DNA of 64,000 nucleotides, taken from Lacinutrix himadriensis. GTDB lineage: Bacteria; Bacteroidota; Bacteroidia; Flavobacteriales; Flavobacteriaceae. A model generated the notes under the pieces. The model was not told the origin of the DNA and ran no database searches. It saw only the letters and a program-made list of their open reading frames with translations. The stretch's first letter is position 1; each line of letters starts with the position of its first letter. The translations under genes and the position numbers were made by a program. Positions 54,567-63,986 of this stretch are shown piece by piece. The stretch covers positions 558,001 to 622,000 of the forward strand of contig NZ_LIQI01000022.1 in the NCBI RefSeq assembly GCF_001418105.1. Direction: 5' to 3'.

Positions 54567-55724
54567 TTATTGAAGATCTGTTAAAGATTTAGTGTTTTGG
54601 AGGCTTTCTACCTTTTTCTGAAGTGTTTTGATACTATTTCTATTCTTTCTTTCTATAAAAAAGAGAATAATGATGAAGATAAAAATTAATAAAACCAACC
54701 ATTTAAATCGGTTTTTAAATTGCGATTGAATTTGGTTTATCTCTTCATTTAAGTTTTTAGAATTTTCTTTTATGGAATCGCTAACAGAGCTTCGTTCTGA
54801 TTTTTTTATATCTAATTGTGTTTTTGAAAATAGCTCATAATACTTCTGAAATTTATCGGATTCGTCAAGGACTAAATAATTTTCGAAAAGCCCTTTGTAG
54901 ACTCCTAAATTCAACACCAAATCTCCCACATTTTTAGCTCTCTCTAGTGCGGATTGTAACAACAAAATAGCAGCTTCGTATTTACCTTCTAAGGTATATA
55001 CTTCTGCCAAACCTTTTTCTGCAAAAGACACCAAACTGCTAGCATTTTCAAGTTTAGCAAGTTCTATAGATTTATTAAAGCTTTCTTTTGCATTGTCATA
55101 GTCTGAGAGAATGATATAACAATTCCCTTTATTGTAATGCCCAATACTTTGGTTATGCACGCTAGATCCCAGCCTTTCATATTCAAGGATCCCTTTTTTA
55201 AAATATTCTAATGCGATATCACAATTTAGATTATCCTTATAAATAAACCCTTTCACCAAATAACTATCTGCTAAAATTTTACCAACAGAATCTCTAACAG
55301 GATACGTTAGTGATTCCTTTTCTATTTCCTCCATATATTCTATGGACTTATCAAATATCTTGAGTTGCTGATATTGAAGCCCTGTCATAAATAGAATTTG
55401 AATTTTAAGGTTTTTATTATCTATTTTACTTGAGAATTCCTTGGCTTTGATAATATGTTCTAAAGCTTTTTTATAATCTCTTTTAGAAGTATATGCCGTA
55501 CATGCTAAAATTAAAGCACGAGTTCTTGACTCTATGGAGTATGTGGTACTATTAAAAATGGATTGCGCAATTTCAATAGATTTATCAGGGTTTTCATAAA
55601 CAATTTTAGTACCTGCTGCTAACAGACTATCTATTTGCTTTTTCTGAAAATTATCTGCATGAATAGAAACTGCACTTAGAATAAACACATAAAAAAGAAG
55701 GTGATATTTAAATTTTATTATCAT
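54567..55724 (-). CDS. TPR-transmembrane protein without DNA-binding domain
   Basis: A 385-residue protein: signal peptide (to SIHAD), about five to six TPR units (e.g. KALEHIIKAKEF, ALEYFKKGILEYERLG, AKESFNKSIELAK), one membrane helix (about residues 345-362, WLVLLIFIFIIILFF) and a short cytoplasmic coiled coil. The layout copies the upstream gene product except that the AraC output domain is missing. It overlaps that gene by 4 bases (ATGA). It may act as a co-receptor or negative partner. It could alternatively be a truncated regulator, although the end looks natural. Confidence 0.8.
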   Translation of the reverse strand: MIIKFKYHLLFYVFILSAVSIHADNFQKKQIDSLLAAGTKIVYENPDKSIEIAQSIFNSTTYSIESRTRALILACTAYTSKRDYKKALEHIIKAKEFSSKIDNKNLKIQILFMTGLQYQQLKIFDKSIEYMEEIEKESLTYPVRDSVGKILADSYLVKGFIYKDNLNCDIALEYFKKGILEYERLGSSVHNQSIGHYNKGNCYIILSDYDNAKESFNKSIELAKLENASSLVSFAEKGLAEVYTLEGKYEAAILLLQSALERAKNVGDLVLNLGVYKGLFENYLVLDESDKFQKYYELFSKTQLDIKKSERSSVSDSIKENSKNLNEEINQIQSQFKNRFKWLVLLIFIFIIILFFIERKNRNSIKTLQKKVESLQNTKSLTDLQ

Positions 55725-57316
55725 TTAGTTTCCTTATTTTTTTTTAATTCTTCTCTTTCCGTTTTTAACAGGTTTATAAATGTTGCTGGTGGCATACCAA
55801 TGATTGTTTTAAATACCGTTGCAAAACTACTATGTGTACTAAAACCACTCTCTTCGGCTAAAAAACTAATTTTATAATTCATATAATTTGAATCGGTTTT
55901 TAATTTTTCAATAATATAATTAATACGAAGTTTGTTTATAAAGGTATTGAAATTGTCATTATAATGCTTGTTAATTATCTCAGACAGGTATTTTGTATTA
56001 GTTTCAAATTGCCCCGCCAATACAGCAAGTGACATATCATTATTTAAATATTTTTGAGATTTTTCAAAGCGTTTTAGTTTCTGTAAAATATTTTGTTCGG
56101 TTTCTTTGGGGATCGCTATTTTTTTAAAAGTTTGTTTTTTAACCGGCTTAATTTTTATAAAGTTATTTCTACTTACTTCTAAATAATTAATAATCTCTCT
56201 TAAACGCTTTTTTTTGTTTTCCTTTTTTAATAATATAAAAACACCAATAACTATAAAAAATAGAGCTGCAGCCAAAGTTACATATAGGTAGTTAGTATAT
56301 TTTAACTTTTCGATTCGTAATTGCTTTTCCTGTTGTCCGCTTGTAATATTATAAAATGTATTTACCGCTTCTTGTTCTATTTGTTCGATGGTATTATTTA
56401 AAACCAAGAACTCATCGTTATACGTCTTGTGTTTATTTCTTTGGTTAGACGCTAAATAGCTGATGGCTAAATCTCGATTTATTTGTTCTAACAGAAACGG
56501 ATTATTTAATATTTCGGCAAAGCGTAATGCTATAAAAAGGGTTTCTTCACTTTTTTGGTAATCTTTTTTTTGTAAGTATAAGTGTCCTAATTCTTTATAA
56601 ATTATGGCTTTTTCATGAAGATTATTGTTTTGCGAAGAGTCTACTAAGTCTAGTGTTTTATCAATGTAAACAAAAGCAGAATCGTATTTAGAAAGGCTGC
56701 TAAAAGCACGTTCTTTTGCTAGAATAAAGGCTCTGTTTTCAATAGAATTATTCTTTAAAAAGTTTTTAAATTTAGCTTCGACCTCTGTAATAGCTGTAAT
56801 TGCTTCGTTGGAATTAAATCTATCCAGAAGCATATTTATTTGTTCTAAGTAAATATGACTTTCATACAGATCTTTTTCAGATTCTAATTTGGAAGTAAGT
56901 AGAATCGCTTTATTTAGGTATTGTTTAGATTGTCTATCTAGATATAGCTTTCTTAATAGTGTAGCTCTAAATATATTGTTTTCTATTCGTTTATGGATAT
57001 CAATCTCTTCTAATTGATTACTATTATCAAAGGCATGAATAGTAGCATTATTACAATCTCCTTTTACTAAATAGCTTTTAGATAATAGTAAATTAGCAAC
57101 AACTCTTTCTTGAAGTTTTGGACTAGTATTTAAAATGTGACTCGCTATTTTAATAGCTTCATCTGGGTTTGAATAAATAAGTTCTTCTGATTTTAAGGCA
57201 AGATCATTCTCCTGTGAATAAAAACTTATGGATAGCAAAAAGCTAATAATAGTAATAACTAAAGTCTTATTTAACAGAAATTCTTTAAAATAATGATGTA
57301 TTTTTTTATTTGTCAA
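55721..57316 (-). CDS. TPR-transmembrane-AraC membrane-bound transcriptional regulator
   Basis: A 531-residue one-component sensor. An N-terminal signal helix (ISFLLSISFYSQ) is followed by ~300 residues of periplasmic TPRs and a membrane helix (about residues 342-362, YLYVTLAAALFFIVIGVFIL). A cytoplasmic AraC domain has two helix-turn-helices: MSLAVLAGQFETNTKYLSEII and ISFLAEESGFSTHSSFATVF. The frame opens at a TTG at 57346, but that codon overlaps the -7 box, so I prefer the TTG at 57316; no ATG is available. It lies between two T9SS-exported genes with shared upstream elements, which are candidate targets. Confidence 0.85.
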   Translation of the reverse strand: MTNKKIHHYFKEFLLNKTLVITIISFLLSISFYSQENDLALKSEELIYSNPDEAIKIASHILNTSPKLQERVVANLLLSKSYLVKGDCNNATIHAFDNSNQLEEIDIHKRIENNIFRATLLRKLYLDRQSKQYLNKAILLTSKLESEKDLYESHIYLEQINMLLDRFNSNEAITAITEVEAKFKNFLKNNSIENRAFILAKERAFSSLSKYDSAFVYIDKTLDLVDSSQNNNLHEKAIIYKELGHLYLQKKDYQKSEETLFIALRFAEILNNPFLLEQINRDLAISYLASNQRNKHKTYNDEFLVLNNTIEQIEQEAVNTFYNITSGQQEKQLRIEKLKYTNYLYVTLAAALFFIVIGVFILLKKENKKKRLREIINYLEVSRNNFIKIKPVKKQTFKKIAIPKETEQNILQKLKRFEKSQKYLNNDMSLAVLAGQFETNTKYLSEIINKHYNDNFNTFINKLRINYIIEKLKTDSNYMNYKISFLAEESGFSTHSSFATVFKTIIGMPPATFINLLKTEREELKKNKETK

Positions 57317-57343
57317 AAAGCATACTGTATTATAAATTAAATA

Positions 57344-57351
57344 CAAATATA
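57344..57351 (-). promoter_or_regulatory. -7 promoter box of the TPR-AraC gene pair
   Basis: Minus-strand TATATTTG fits TAnnTTTG, 27 bases before the preferred TTG start at 57316. Confidence 0.55.
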
Positions 57352-57663
57352 GTTTTCGAACCCATAATTTAAGTCTTTTTCATGAAAACTATAAAAGATT
57401 AAATATACTGAACTTATTTATAATCTGTTTTTTTTTATTTTATGATTACTGATAAAAAGTATTAAGACTTACTTTGTTTTTATTATAAAACATAAAAAAA
57501 GCAGCCATTACAGCTGCTCCTTTCTGAAAAAAACTACTCTTTTTAGAGTACTTAAAATATATCAAGTTAAATAAACTATCTATATATTTTTTAACACGGC
57601 CAAGAGAATAAAATCTATTGTCCGTGTTTATTGATTTGCTATTAATCAAATAATTATAAAGGG
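57352..57663. other. 312-base intergenic region
   Basis: It contains the terminator of the upstream minus-strand gene (57494-57518). The rest is AT-rich with no recognisable gene or repeat. Confidence 0.5.
57494..57518 (-). terminator. terminator of the T9SS type A protein gene
   Basis: Minus-strand AGCAGC-TGTAATG-GCTGCT is followed by a run of T; it is 146 bases after the stop codon. Confidence 0.7.
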
Positions 57664-60600
57664 TTATTTTTTAACAACTTTAATTGTTTTTTGAGAACCA
57701 TCAATAGTTACTGTAACAAAGTACACACCATCCTTTAATTCTTCCATGTTGATTGTAGATTTTATGCTGTTTGGACTAGCCATAAGCACTTGTTGACCAA
57801 CAATATTAAAAACACTTACACTTGAAATTGTATTCTTAGCTTCTACTGTAAAAGAATCTACAACTGGGTTAGGGTAATAATTAAATGTTTCAAAAGTATT
57901 TGATGTTACACTTAAAGAAGGGTCTGGGTAAGCAAAGAAATCAAATTCTGCTGCACCAGATGCAAATACCATTACTAAATACGTAGTATCAGCAACTAAT
58001 TCTACTGATGTAGTATCAGAATTGTAACAATTTGTAATACCAGTAACAAATCCAGCAGTTTCTGCTTGAGAACAATCATCCGTATTATAAACAGTGTAAT
58101 TAGCATATCCAGATGTTCTTGCAAATTCAAAATAATGCAATCCGGTATACTGTGGTGTAAAATTGTACCAAACAGATTCATTAGAACCACTTGCACATCC
58201 TTCTGGTGAATAATATGCTTCTTCAAGATTTCCTGACATCGTGTTATTACCGTTAAAGTCAGAAGACTCTAATAAAACGATGGAATCCGAACAATTACTA
58301 TTAACCTGCGCATCTAACACTTCCCATACACATAAGTTAAAACCTGTTCCAGGATTAGTAGTCGAAGATCTCACCATGATGGAGTAGCTCTCACCGCTAG
58401 TTAAATATAAAGTTTGGCTTGAATTATTATTACAATTAGTACTTAATGATGTTAAAGCACCACAAGTTCCTTCGTAAATAGTATAGTTTGATGCGATAGT
58501 TGGATCTAATTTTTCATAAGAAAATTCATAATACGCACTATTAGTTGGCGTAAATACATACCAAACATCTCTTAATGTGCTATATTCATTATTACATGAA
58601 TTATCAACAGATACAGTGGCACCAACTGTAGTACCAGTTATTTGGTTATTACATTGGTCATCTGAAGATGCTGATATCTCAATAGCGCCAGAACAGTCAT
58701 CATTTATAGGAACAGTTGGAGCCGCTTTTAAGCAAATGTCAAAGTTTTGCGCATAATCTCCAGCACTTATAGAACTGTTTCTAATGTAGTACGTATTATT
58801 TACTGTTAAATCAAAGAATGTAGTATACGTACTATTGTTATTGAAACAACCAAGGCTAGTAAGCGCTCCACAACTACCTTCTAATAATTCAGTAGCTTGA
58901 TTTGTTCCTCCAGATCCAATAGCCGCAGTAATATTTAAATATTCTAAAATGATCGTTTCACTTGTAGCTACAAAGCTAAACCAAATATCATTATTATTCG
59001 TATAAAGACAGCTAACTGGGTTGCTAGCAGATTCTGTTGCTCCTGCATTGGTTACACTAGTAAAAATAGTACATGACCCATCTGTATTTACAGTTAATGA
59101 AATATTATCGTTACAATCATCATTTACAGGTGGGCAGTAGAAGTACGTAGACCCTTCAAAAGAACAGGTATTATCATCATTACTTGTTAACGTAAATTCT
59201 ACAGTAGTTCCGCTAGTATATGGACCAAAGTTTGTAATCCCTATAGCATTAATGTTTGTGTTTGAATTACCAAAATTATCTGTTAATGTTAATGTTGAAG
59301 CGTCTCCCATATAAGTTACGTCCACATCAATTGTAAATTCACCCGTTGTACAATCTGAAACTGGTGCTAATGTGAACTCAGGATTAATACAGCTGTTTTG
59401 AGTTATAAGTAAAAGGTCATAACTAAAAGAAGTGTCATTTCCAGAACTACTCAATACAATAAAATAAGTACGTCCTGCAAGTAATACTACATTATCTAAA
59501 TTTCTAGTTGCCCCACTATAAACACCAACATAAGCAGTACATTCTGTTGCAGAATCTATACAACCTTCTGTTATATGAATACTAGCTCCATTACCTACAA
59601 TATTTGCAAGTTCAATGTTTATAGATATATCTGTAGCAGGTGTAATTTGATAAAACACATCATAACCACCTAAATATGCACCTGAATATCCTCCACAAGG
59701 ACCTTCATTAATATTGTTTTCATAGTTAGCTGTGTCATCTGCAAATCCAAGATATGGCGATGATGGCGAAAGCCCTGAAATTATAATAGGATTAGAACAT
59801 GTTGCTCCTTCAATTGGTGCTAAACGTGTCGTAAAACTTTCTTCTGTACATCCTGTTGCATCTCCTATTCCATTAAAAGGTACAATATTAACAAAATACT
59901 CCGTTCCATAAGCTAGTCCAAGACCAGCAAATGAATAAGCAGTTTCTGTAGTGGTTACTGCATTTAATACATCAGTAGCTCCAGAACTTGTACCTATAGA
60001 AACAGTATATCCTGTAGGTAATCCTGTTGCTGCTTGCCAGGTCATAGTATCATTTAAATCTGTAGTATTAGAACCAGCTACAGGAGATATAAGAGACGCA
60101 TCACAATTTGGTGCTGTAGTAGCAACTTGAGTAATTGAAACATTATCTAAAACAACGTTTAGAGAGAAATGTCCTGGATCTATATTTGTTAGATTTGTAA
60201 TAAAACGAGCTTGAAAATCGGTACCAGCTGTTAGTTGTCCAAGATTTGCAGCAGGTATTGTTGTACATGTTTCGGTGTCCACATAAGTCAAAGTAGAATT
60301 ATCTACTGTAACACCAGGAATCCAAGTAGCACCTCCATCTATAGAATATTCTAGAGCTACAGAACCCCAATCCCCTATAGGTGCATATGAACTTACAGGT
60401 GGCCAAGGCCCTGTTTTTTCAAATACATTTACAGAAAAACTTACAGTTAAGTCTGTATTGTTTGTAATACCAGTATAATTTGGAGTTGTTAAAACATTTT
60501 CAATTGTCCACGGTGAAGGACCAAAGTCACTATTAGCCCCTGTAGCTATACTTTTCCCTGTCCCTCCACATTGTTCGTAAGGAACAACAGTATATGCATC

Positions 60601-60741
60601 ACTACTAAATGGGTTCAAACTTGATGTCCATCCAGAAGGAAGCGTATAATCTGCTGTGCTATCAAAGTTTTCAACAATCTCTACTTGAGAGAAAGCTGTG
60701 ATGCTTAATAGCATCATTAATAAAAAGGTAATTTTCTTCAT
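57664..60741 (-). CDS. large secreted multidomain protein with T9SS type A sorting domain
   Basis: A 1025-residue exported protein. A signal peptide (to ITAFSQ) is followed by a choice-of-anchor-J-like domain (ENFDSTADYTLPSGWTSS), an Ig/FN3-like domain (SLISPVAGSNTTDLNDTMTW) and four pre-peptidase-like beta domains, each with Cys pairs (e.g. YEGTCGALTSLSTNC, LLEGSCGALTSLGCF, GYDVFYQITPATDISINIEL). The C-terminal type A sorting domain is YYPNPVVDSFTVEAK ... GSQKTIKVVKK. No catalytic domain is seen, so it is probably a structural or adhesive surface protein. Confidence 0.88.
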   Translation of the reverse strand: MKKITFLLMMLLSITAFSQVEIVENFDSTADYTLPSGWTSSLNPFSSDAYTVVPYEQCGGTGKSIATGANSDFGPSPWTIENVLTTPNYTGITNNTDLTVSFSVNVFEKTGPWPPVSSYAPIGDWGSVALEYSIDGGATWIPGVTVDNSTLTYVDTETCTTIPAANLGQLTAGTDFQARFITNLTNIDPGHFSLNVVLDNVSITQVATTAPNCDASLISPVAGSNTTDLNDTMTWQAATGLPTGYTVSIGTSSGATDVLNAVTTTETAYSFAGLGLAYGTEYFVNIVPFNGIGDATGCTEESFTTRLAPIEGATCSNPIIISGLSPSSPYLGFADDTANYENNINEGPCGGYSGAYLGGYDVFYQITPATDISINIELANIVGNGASIHITEGCIDSATECTAYVGVYSGATRNLDNVVLLAGRTYFIVLSSSGNDTSFSYDLLLITQNSCINPEFTLAPVSDCTTGEFTIDVDVTYMGDASTLTLTDNFGNSNTNINAIGITNFGPYTSGTTVEFTLTSNDDNTCSFEGSTYFYCPPVNDDCNDNISLTVNTDGSCTIFTSVTNAGATESASNPVSCLYTNNNDIWFSFVATSETIILEYLNITAAIGSGGTNQATELLEGSCGALTSLGCFNNNSTYTTFFDLTVNNTYYIRNSSISAGDYAQNFDICLKAAPTVPINDDCSGAIEISASSDDQCNNQITGTTVGATVSVDNSCNNEYSTLRDVWYVFTPTNSAYYEFSYEKLDPTIASNYTIYEGTCGALTSLSTNCNNNSSQTLYLTSGESYSIMVRSSTTNPGTGFNLCVWEVLDAQVNSNCSDSIVLLESSDFNGNNTMSGNLEEAYYSPEGCASGSNESVWYNFTPQYTGLHYFEFARTSGYANYTVYNTDDCSQAETAGFVTGITNCYNSDTTSVELVADTTYLVMVFASGAAEFDFFAYPDPSLSVTSNTFETFNYYPNPVVDSFTVEAKNTISSVSVFNIVGQQVLMASPNSIKSTINMEELKDGVYFVTVTIDGSQKTIKVVKK

Positions 60742-61135
60742 TACAAATAAGATTAAATTAATTAATTCGGTTAGTTAACTCCAGTCTAATATATAAATAG
60801 GAATACTGTAATAAAAGCTTATACCTTTGGTATTTACCGAAATTTGAAAGCTAAAAATAAGTTTTAAAATATTGATTAACAGTTTATTAAGCAAAATATA
60901 CTGATTTATTTTTCTTAAAACCAAAAAGACACACAAAAGGAATAAAACACTCCACTTGAATGCCTTTTTTACTGTTTTATTTTTTTTAAATCGAATGATT
61001 CGAATAATAAATAAAAGCTATATACAACCATTAGATTTAATTATTTTACTACTTTTAAAAAGTTAACTAACCAATTATCAAGAGTTCTATTATTATAGAT
61101 AGGATTTTGTAAATTAGCCAAAAATAAAATCCTTT
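60742..61135. other. 394-base divergent intergenic region
   Basis: The minus-strand half carries the two-part element shared with the giant-protein operon (60766-60775 and 60824-60857). The plus-strand half precedes the CNNM gene without a clear TAnnTTTG box. No gene is seen. Confidence 0.5.
60764..60857 (-). promoter_or_regulatory. two-part upstream element of the T9SS type A protein gene
   Basis: Second copy of the element at 54423-54517: TTCGGTTAGT near the gene and a 34-base distal block CCTTTGGTATTTACCGAAAT... with the same 49-base spacing. 29 of the 34 distal bases agree with the first copy by eye. Confidence 0.7.
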
Positions 61136-62218
61136 ATGACTGCACTAATTCTTTGGGCAACAATCTCTATTTTCTTTTCGTTTTTATGTTCTATACTCGA
61201 AGCAGTACTTTTAAGTGTGACTCCAACATTTATAAATGTAAAAAAACAAGAAGGTAAAGAATATGCAACTACACTCGAAACACTAAAAAAAGACGTAGAT
61301 AAACCGCTTATAGCAATACTAACATTAAACACCATTGCACATACTTTAGGTGCCATGATGGTTGGTATTCAAGCAGAAAAACTACCATATAAATTAGAGT
61401 TTTTTGGTATTAATACCGTTGGTGTTGTTTCGGCAATAATGACTTTATTAATATTAGTAGCTTCCGAAATCATACCTAAAACCATTGGTGCTACCTACTG
61501 GAAAAGCTTATCTAATTTTACATCTAAAGCATTACTTGTATTAATCTTTCCTTTAAAATGGACAGGGATCTTATGGGTTTTACAACTAACCACAAAGCTA
61601 ATTGGCGGTAAAGGACACGGAAGCGTTTTAAGTAGAGAAGGTTTTCTAGTCATGGCAGACATGGCACATGAAGAAGGTGTTTTTGAAGGCAACGAAAGTA
61701 AAATCATTAAAAATCTTTTAACCTTTAAAGAAGTATTTGCTAAAAACGTGATGACACCACGTACGGTGATGCAATCGGAAAACGAAGAAACCACTGTAGA
61801 AGATTTTTTTAATAGAAATATGAACCTTCGTTTTTCTAGAATCCCAGTATATTCGGAAACAGAAGACAACATAAAAGGACTTGTTTTAAAAGACGAAATA
61901 TTTAAAGAAATGGCTTTAGGTAATGGTTCTAAAAAGTTAGTCGAATTAAAAAGAGACATTATCATTGTAGAAAGAAACTTACCAATACCGACGCTATTTG
62001 AAAAATTAGTAGAAACTAGAAATCACATGGCTTTAGTGGTAGATGAATATGGTAGCGTAAGTGGTATTGTAACCATGGAAGACGTAATAGAAACCCTTTT
62101 AGGTATGGAAATTATGGATGAAAGCGATAACGTAAGCGATCTACAAAGTCTTGCAAGAAAAAGCTGGGAAGCACGTGCAAAAAAACTAGGTATCATAGAA
62201 GATAACAGTCCAGAATAA
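61136..62218 (+). CDS. CNNM/CorC-type hemolysin-family membrane protein with CBS pair
   Basis: A 360-residue protein. An N-terminal DUF21/CNNM membrane domain with about four helices (ALILWATISIFFSFLCSILEA, LTLNTIAHTLGAMMVG, LILVASEIIPKTIGA) is followed by two cytoplasmic CBS domains (NVMTPRTVMQ, RIPVYSETEDNIKGLVLKDE, HMALVVDEYGSVSGIVTMEDVIE). Relatives mediate Mg2+ or other divalent cation export. The C-terminal CorC_HlyC domain found in longer members is missing, as in a subset of family members. It is followed by the alkyltransferase gene after 2 bases. Confidence 0.9.
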   Translation: MTALILWATISIFFSFLCSILEAVLLSVTPTFINVKKQEGKEYATTLETLKKDVDKPLIAILTLNTIAHTLGAMMVGIQAEKLPYKLEFFGINTVGVVSAIMTLLILVASEIIPKTIGATYWKSLSNFTSKALLVLIFPLKWTGILWVLQLTTKLIGGKGHGSVLSREGFLVMADMAHEEGVFEGNESKIIKNLLTFKEVFAKNVMTPRTVMQSENEETTVEDFFNRNMNLRFSRIPVYSETEDNIKGLVLKDEIFKEMALGNGSKKLVELKRDIIIVERNLPIPTLFEKLVETRNHMALVVDEYGSVSGIVTMEDVIETLLGMEIMDESDNVSDLQSLARKSWEARAKKLGIIEDNSPE

Positions 62219-62220
62219 CC

Positions 62221-62751
62221 ATGGAAGAATGCATTATCAAAACCCCTTTAGGTTTCACCAAAATAATGGGTGATATTGATGGTATTGCATCCGTAACCGT
62301 TTTAAATCATATAGAACGCTTCGAAGAAGAAACAGATAAGCTATCATTACAGCGAAATCTGGAATCTGAAGAAAAAGTAACCGACATTATTCCCCAAGAA
62401 CTAGAGGAATGCGTCATACAGCTACAAGAATATTTTAAAGGAGAACGCAAACAATTCGATTTTAAAATAAACGCAGAAGGCACCGATTTTCAAAAACGTG
62501 TTTGGCAAGAATTGCGTAGCATTCCTTATGGTAAAACCACCTCATACCTAAAGCTATCCCAACAACTTGGCGATGTAAAGGCCATTCGTGCGGTAGCAAA
62601 TGCCAATGGTAAAAATCCACTTTGGATTATCGTGCCATGCCATCGTGTTATTGGCAGTGATGGAAGTCTAACTGGATACGCTGGAGGATTACAACGAAAA
62701 CAATGGCTATTAGAACACGAAAGTCCGTATAAACAACACAGCCTTTTTTAA
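62221..62751 (+). CDS. methylated-DNA-protein-cysteine methyltransferase (Ogt type)
   Basis: A 176-residue suicide repair protein that removes alkyl groups from O6-alkylguanine onto Cys140 (IVPCHRVIGSDGSLTGYAGG). The DNA-binding recognition helix (TSYLKLSQQLGDVKAIRAVANANGKN) and the N-terminal RNase H-like lobe are present. No AraC/Ada domain is fused, so it is the Ogt form. It is translationally adjacent to the CNNM gene. Confidence 0.93.
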   Translation: MEECIIKTPLGFTKIMGDIDGIASVTVLNHIERFEEETDKLSLQRNLESEEKVTDIIPQELEECVIQLQEYFKGERKQFDFKINAEGTDFQKRVWQELRSIPYGKTTSYLKLSQQLGDVKAIRAVANANGKNPLWIIVPCHRVIGSDGSLTGYAGGLQRKQWLLEHESPYKQHSLF

Positions 62752-62811
62752 TAATAACTCACATTTCTTTTTTTAGAGAAAATATTCTATATTTATAAAC
62801 TGTAAAGCATT

Positions 62812-63963
62812 ATGAAATTTTTAAAAAAAATATTAAAATTCTTAGTTATCGTAATAGGTTTAGCTGTTGCTATCTTATACATCACAGATACCGATTATCT
62901 AATAAAAGCGGTTCGTACTATTTATATGCGCGGTTATACCACAGCTTTTTTAGATGATTATAAAAGATTTGATAACCAAGTTATAGAAAACGACACACCT
63001 CAACCTTGGCCAAACCATGAAAACTATAATACGGTAACAGAAACAGAATCTTTACAAAAAGCCAATAAAGACTGGGGAACTATCGCATACGTAATTATTA
63101 AAAACGATAGCGTTTGGTTTGAAAACTATTATGATGGTTACAATAAAGACTCTAAATCCAATTCCTTTTCTATGGCAAAAAGCTATGTTTCTGGCTTAAT
63201 GGGAAAAGCAATTAAAGACGGTTATATTAAAAGTTTAGACCAACCTGTTTGCGACTTTCTACCTGAATTTTGTGATGGTGAAGCAGCAAAAATGACGGTT
63301 GGTGATTTAAGTAGTATGGCATCTGGAACCAATTGGGATGAAGCGTACTATTCGCCATTATCAATTACAACACGTGCGTATTTTGATGATGACTTAGCGA
63401 AAGTTATGAATGGTTTAAAAGTAGTTACAGCTCCTGGAAAGGCTTTTAAATACGCAAGTGGCGACACGCAAATGCTTGCCATGGTAATAGAAAAGGCTAC
63501 TGGAAAAAAATTATATACGTACTTAACCGAAAGTTTCTGGAAACCTTTAGGAAGCGAAAATGCAACGCTTTGGCAAGTAGACAGTGAAGATCATGATTTG
63601 GTAAAAGCATATTGTTGTATTGCAAGTAATGCGAAAGACTTTGCGCGTTTTGGAAAACTATACAAAGACCACGGAAAATGGAATGGAAAACAGATATTAG
63701 ATTCTACTTTTGTAGCAAAATCTTTAAAACCTCGTTTTCCTGCTAGTCCAGAATACGGTTATGGTTGGTGGCTTAAAAACCAAAACGGAAAAGACTTTTT
63801 CATGATGCGTGGACATCTAGGACAATATGTAATTGTGCAACCAGAAGACAATGTTATTATTGTGCGTTTAGGACACCAGAAATCTCCGGATGCTGGAATT
63901 GGAGCGTACACAAATGATATTTCGCTGTATATTGAAGAAGCCTATAAGATGTTGAATAATTAA
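62812..63963 (+). CDS. membrane-anchored serine hydrolase (beta-lactamase/class C PBP family)
   Basis: A 383-residue protein. An N-terminal membrane helix (about residues 7-27) anchors a periplasmic domain. The SxxK nucleophile is Ser120-Met-Ala-Lys123 (SFSMAKSYVSG), and the second motif is YASGDTQML, where class C enzymes have YxN. The third is HLG in RGHLGQYV, in the place of KTG. Typical for the esterase/6-aminohexanoate hydrolase branch rather than true beta-lactamases. The substrate is unknown; it is a stand-alone gene. Confidence 0.88.
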   Translation: MKFLKKILKFLVIVIGLAVAILYITDTDYLIKAVRTIYMRGYTTAFLDDYKRFDNQVIENDTPQPWPNHENYNTVTETESLQKANKDWGTIAYVIIKNDSVWFENYYDGYNKDSKSNSFSMAKSYVSGLMGKAIKDGYIKSLDQPVCDFLPEFCDGEAAKMTVGDLSSMASGTNWDEAYYSPLSITTRAYFDDDLAKVMNGLKVVTAPGKAFKYASGDTQMLAMVIEKATGKKLYTYLTESFWKPLGSENATLWQVDSEDHDLVKAYCCIASNAKDFARFGKLYKDHGKWNGKQILDSTFVAKSLKPRFPASPEYGYGWWLKNQNGKDFFMMRGHLGQYVIVQPEDNVIIVRLGHQKSPDAGIGAYTNDISLYIEEAYKMLNN

Positions 63964-63969
63964 AAAAAT

Positions 63970-63986
63970 ACCGCTTTCGCGGAAAG
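63970..63986. repeat. degenerate interspersed palindrome
   Basis: TACCGC-TTTC-GCGGAAA, a short relative of the ATTCCTGC family, starting seven bases after the serine hydrolase stop codon. Confidence 0.4.

Noticed and set aside
57446-57649. 67-codon minus-strand frame between the T9SS gene and the AraC gene
   Set aside because: It includes the terminator hairpin, has no start context or recognisable fold, and its composition matches non-coding DNA.
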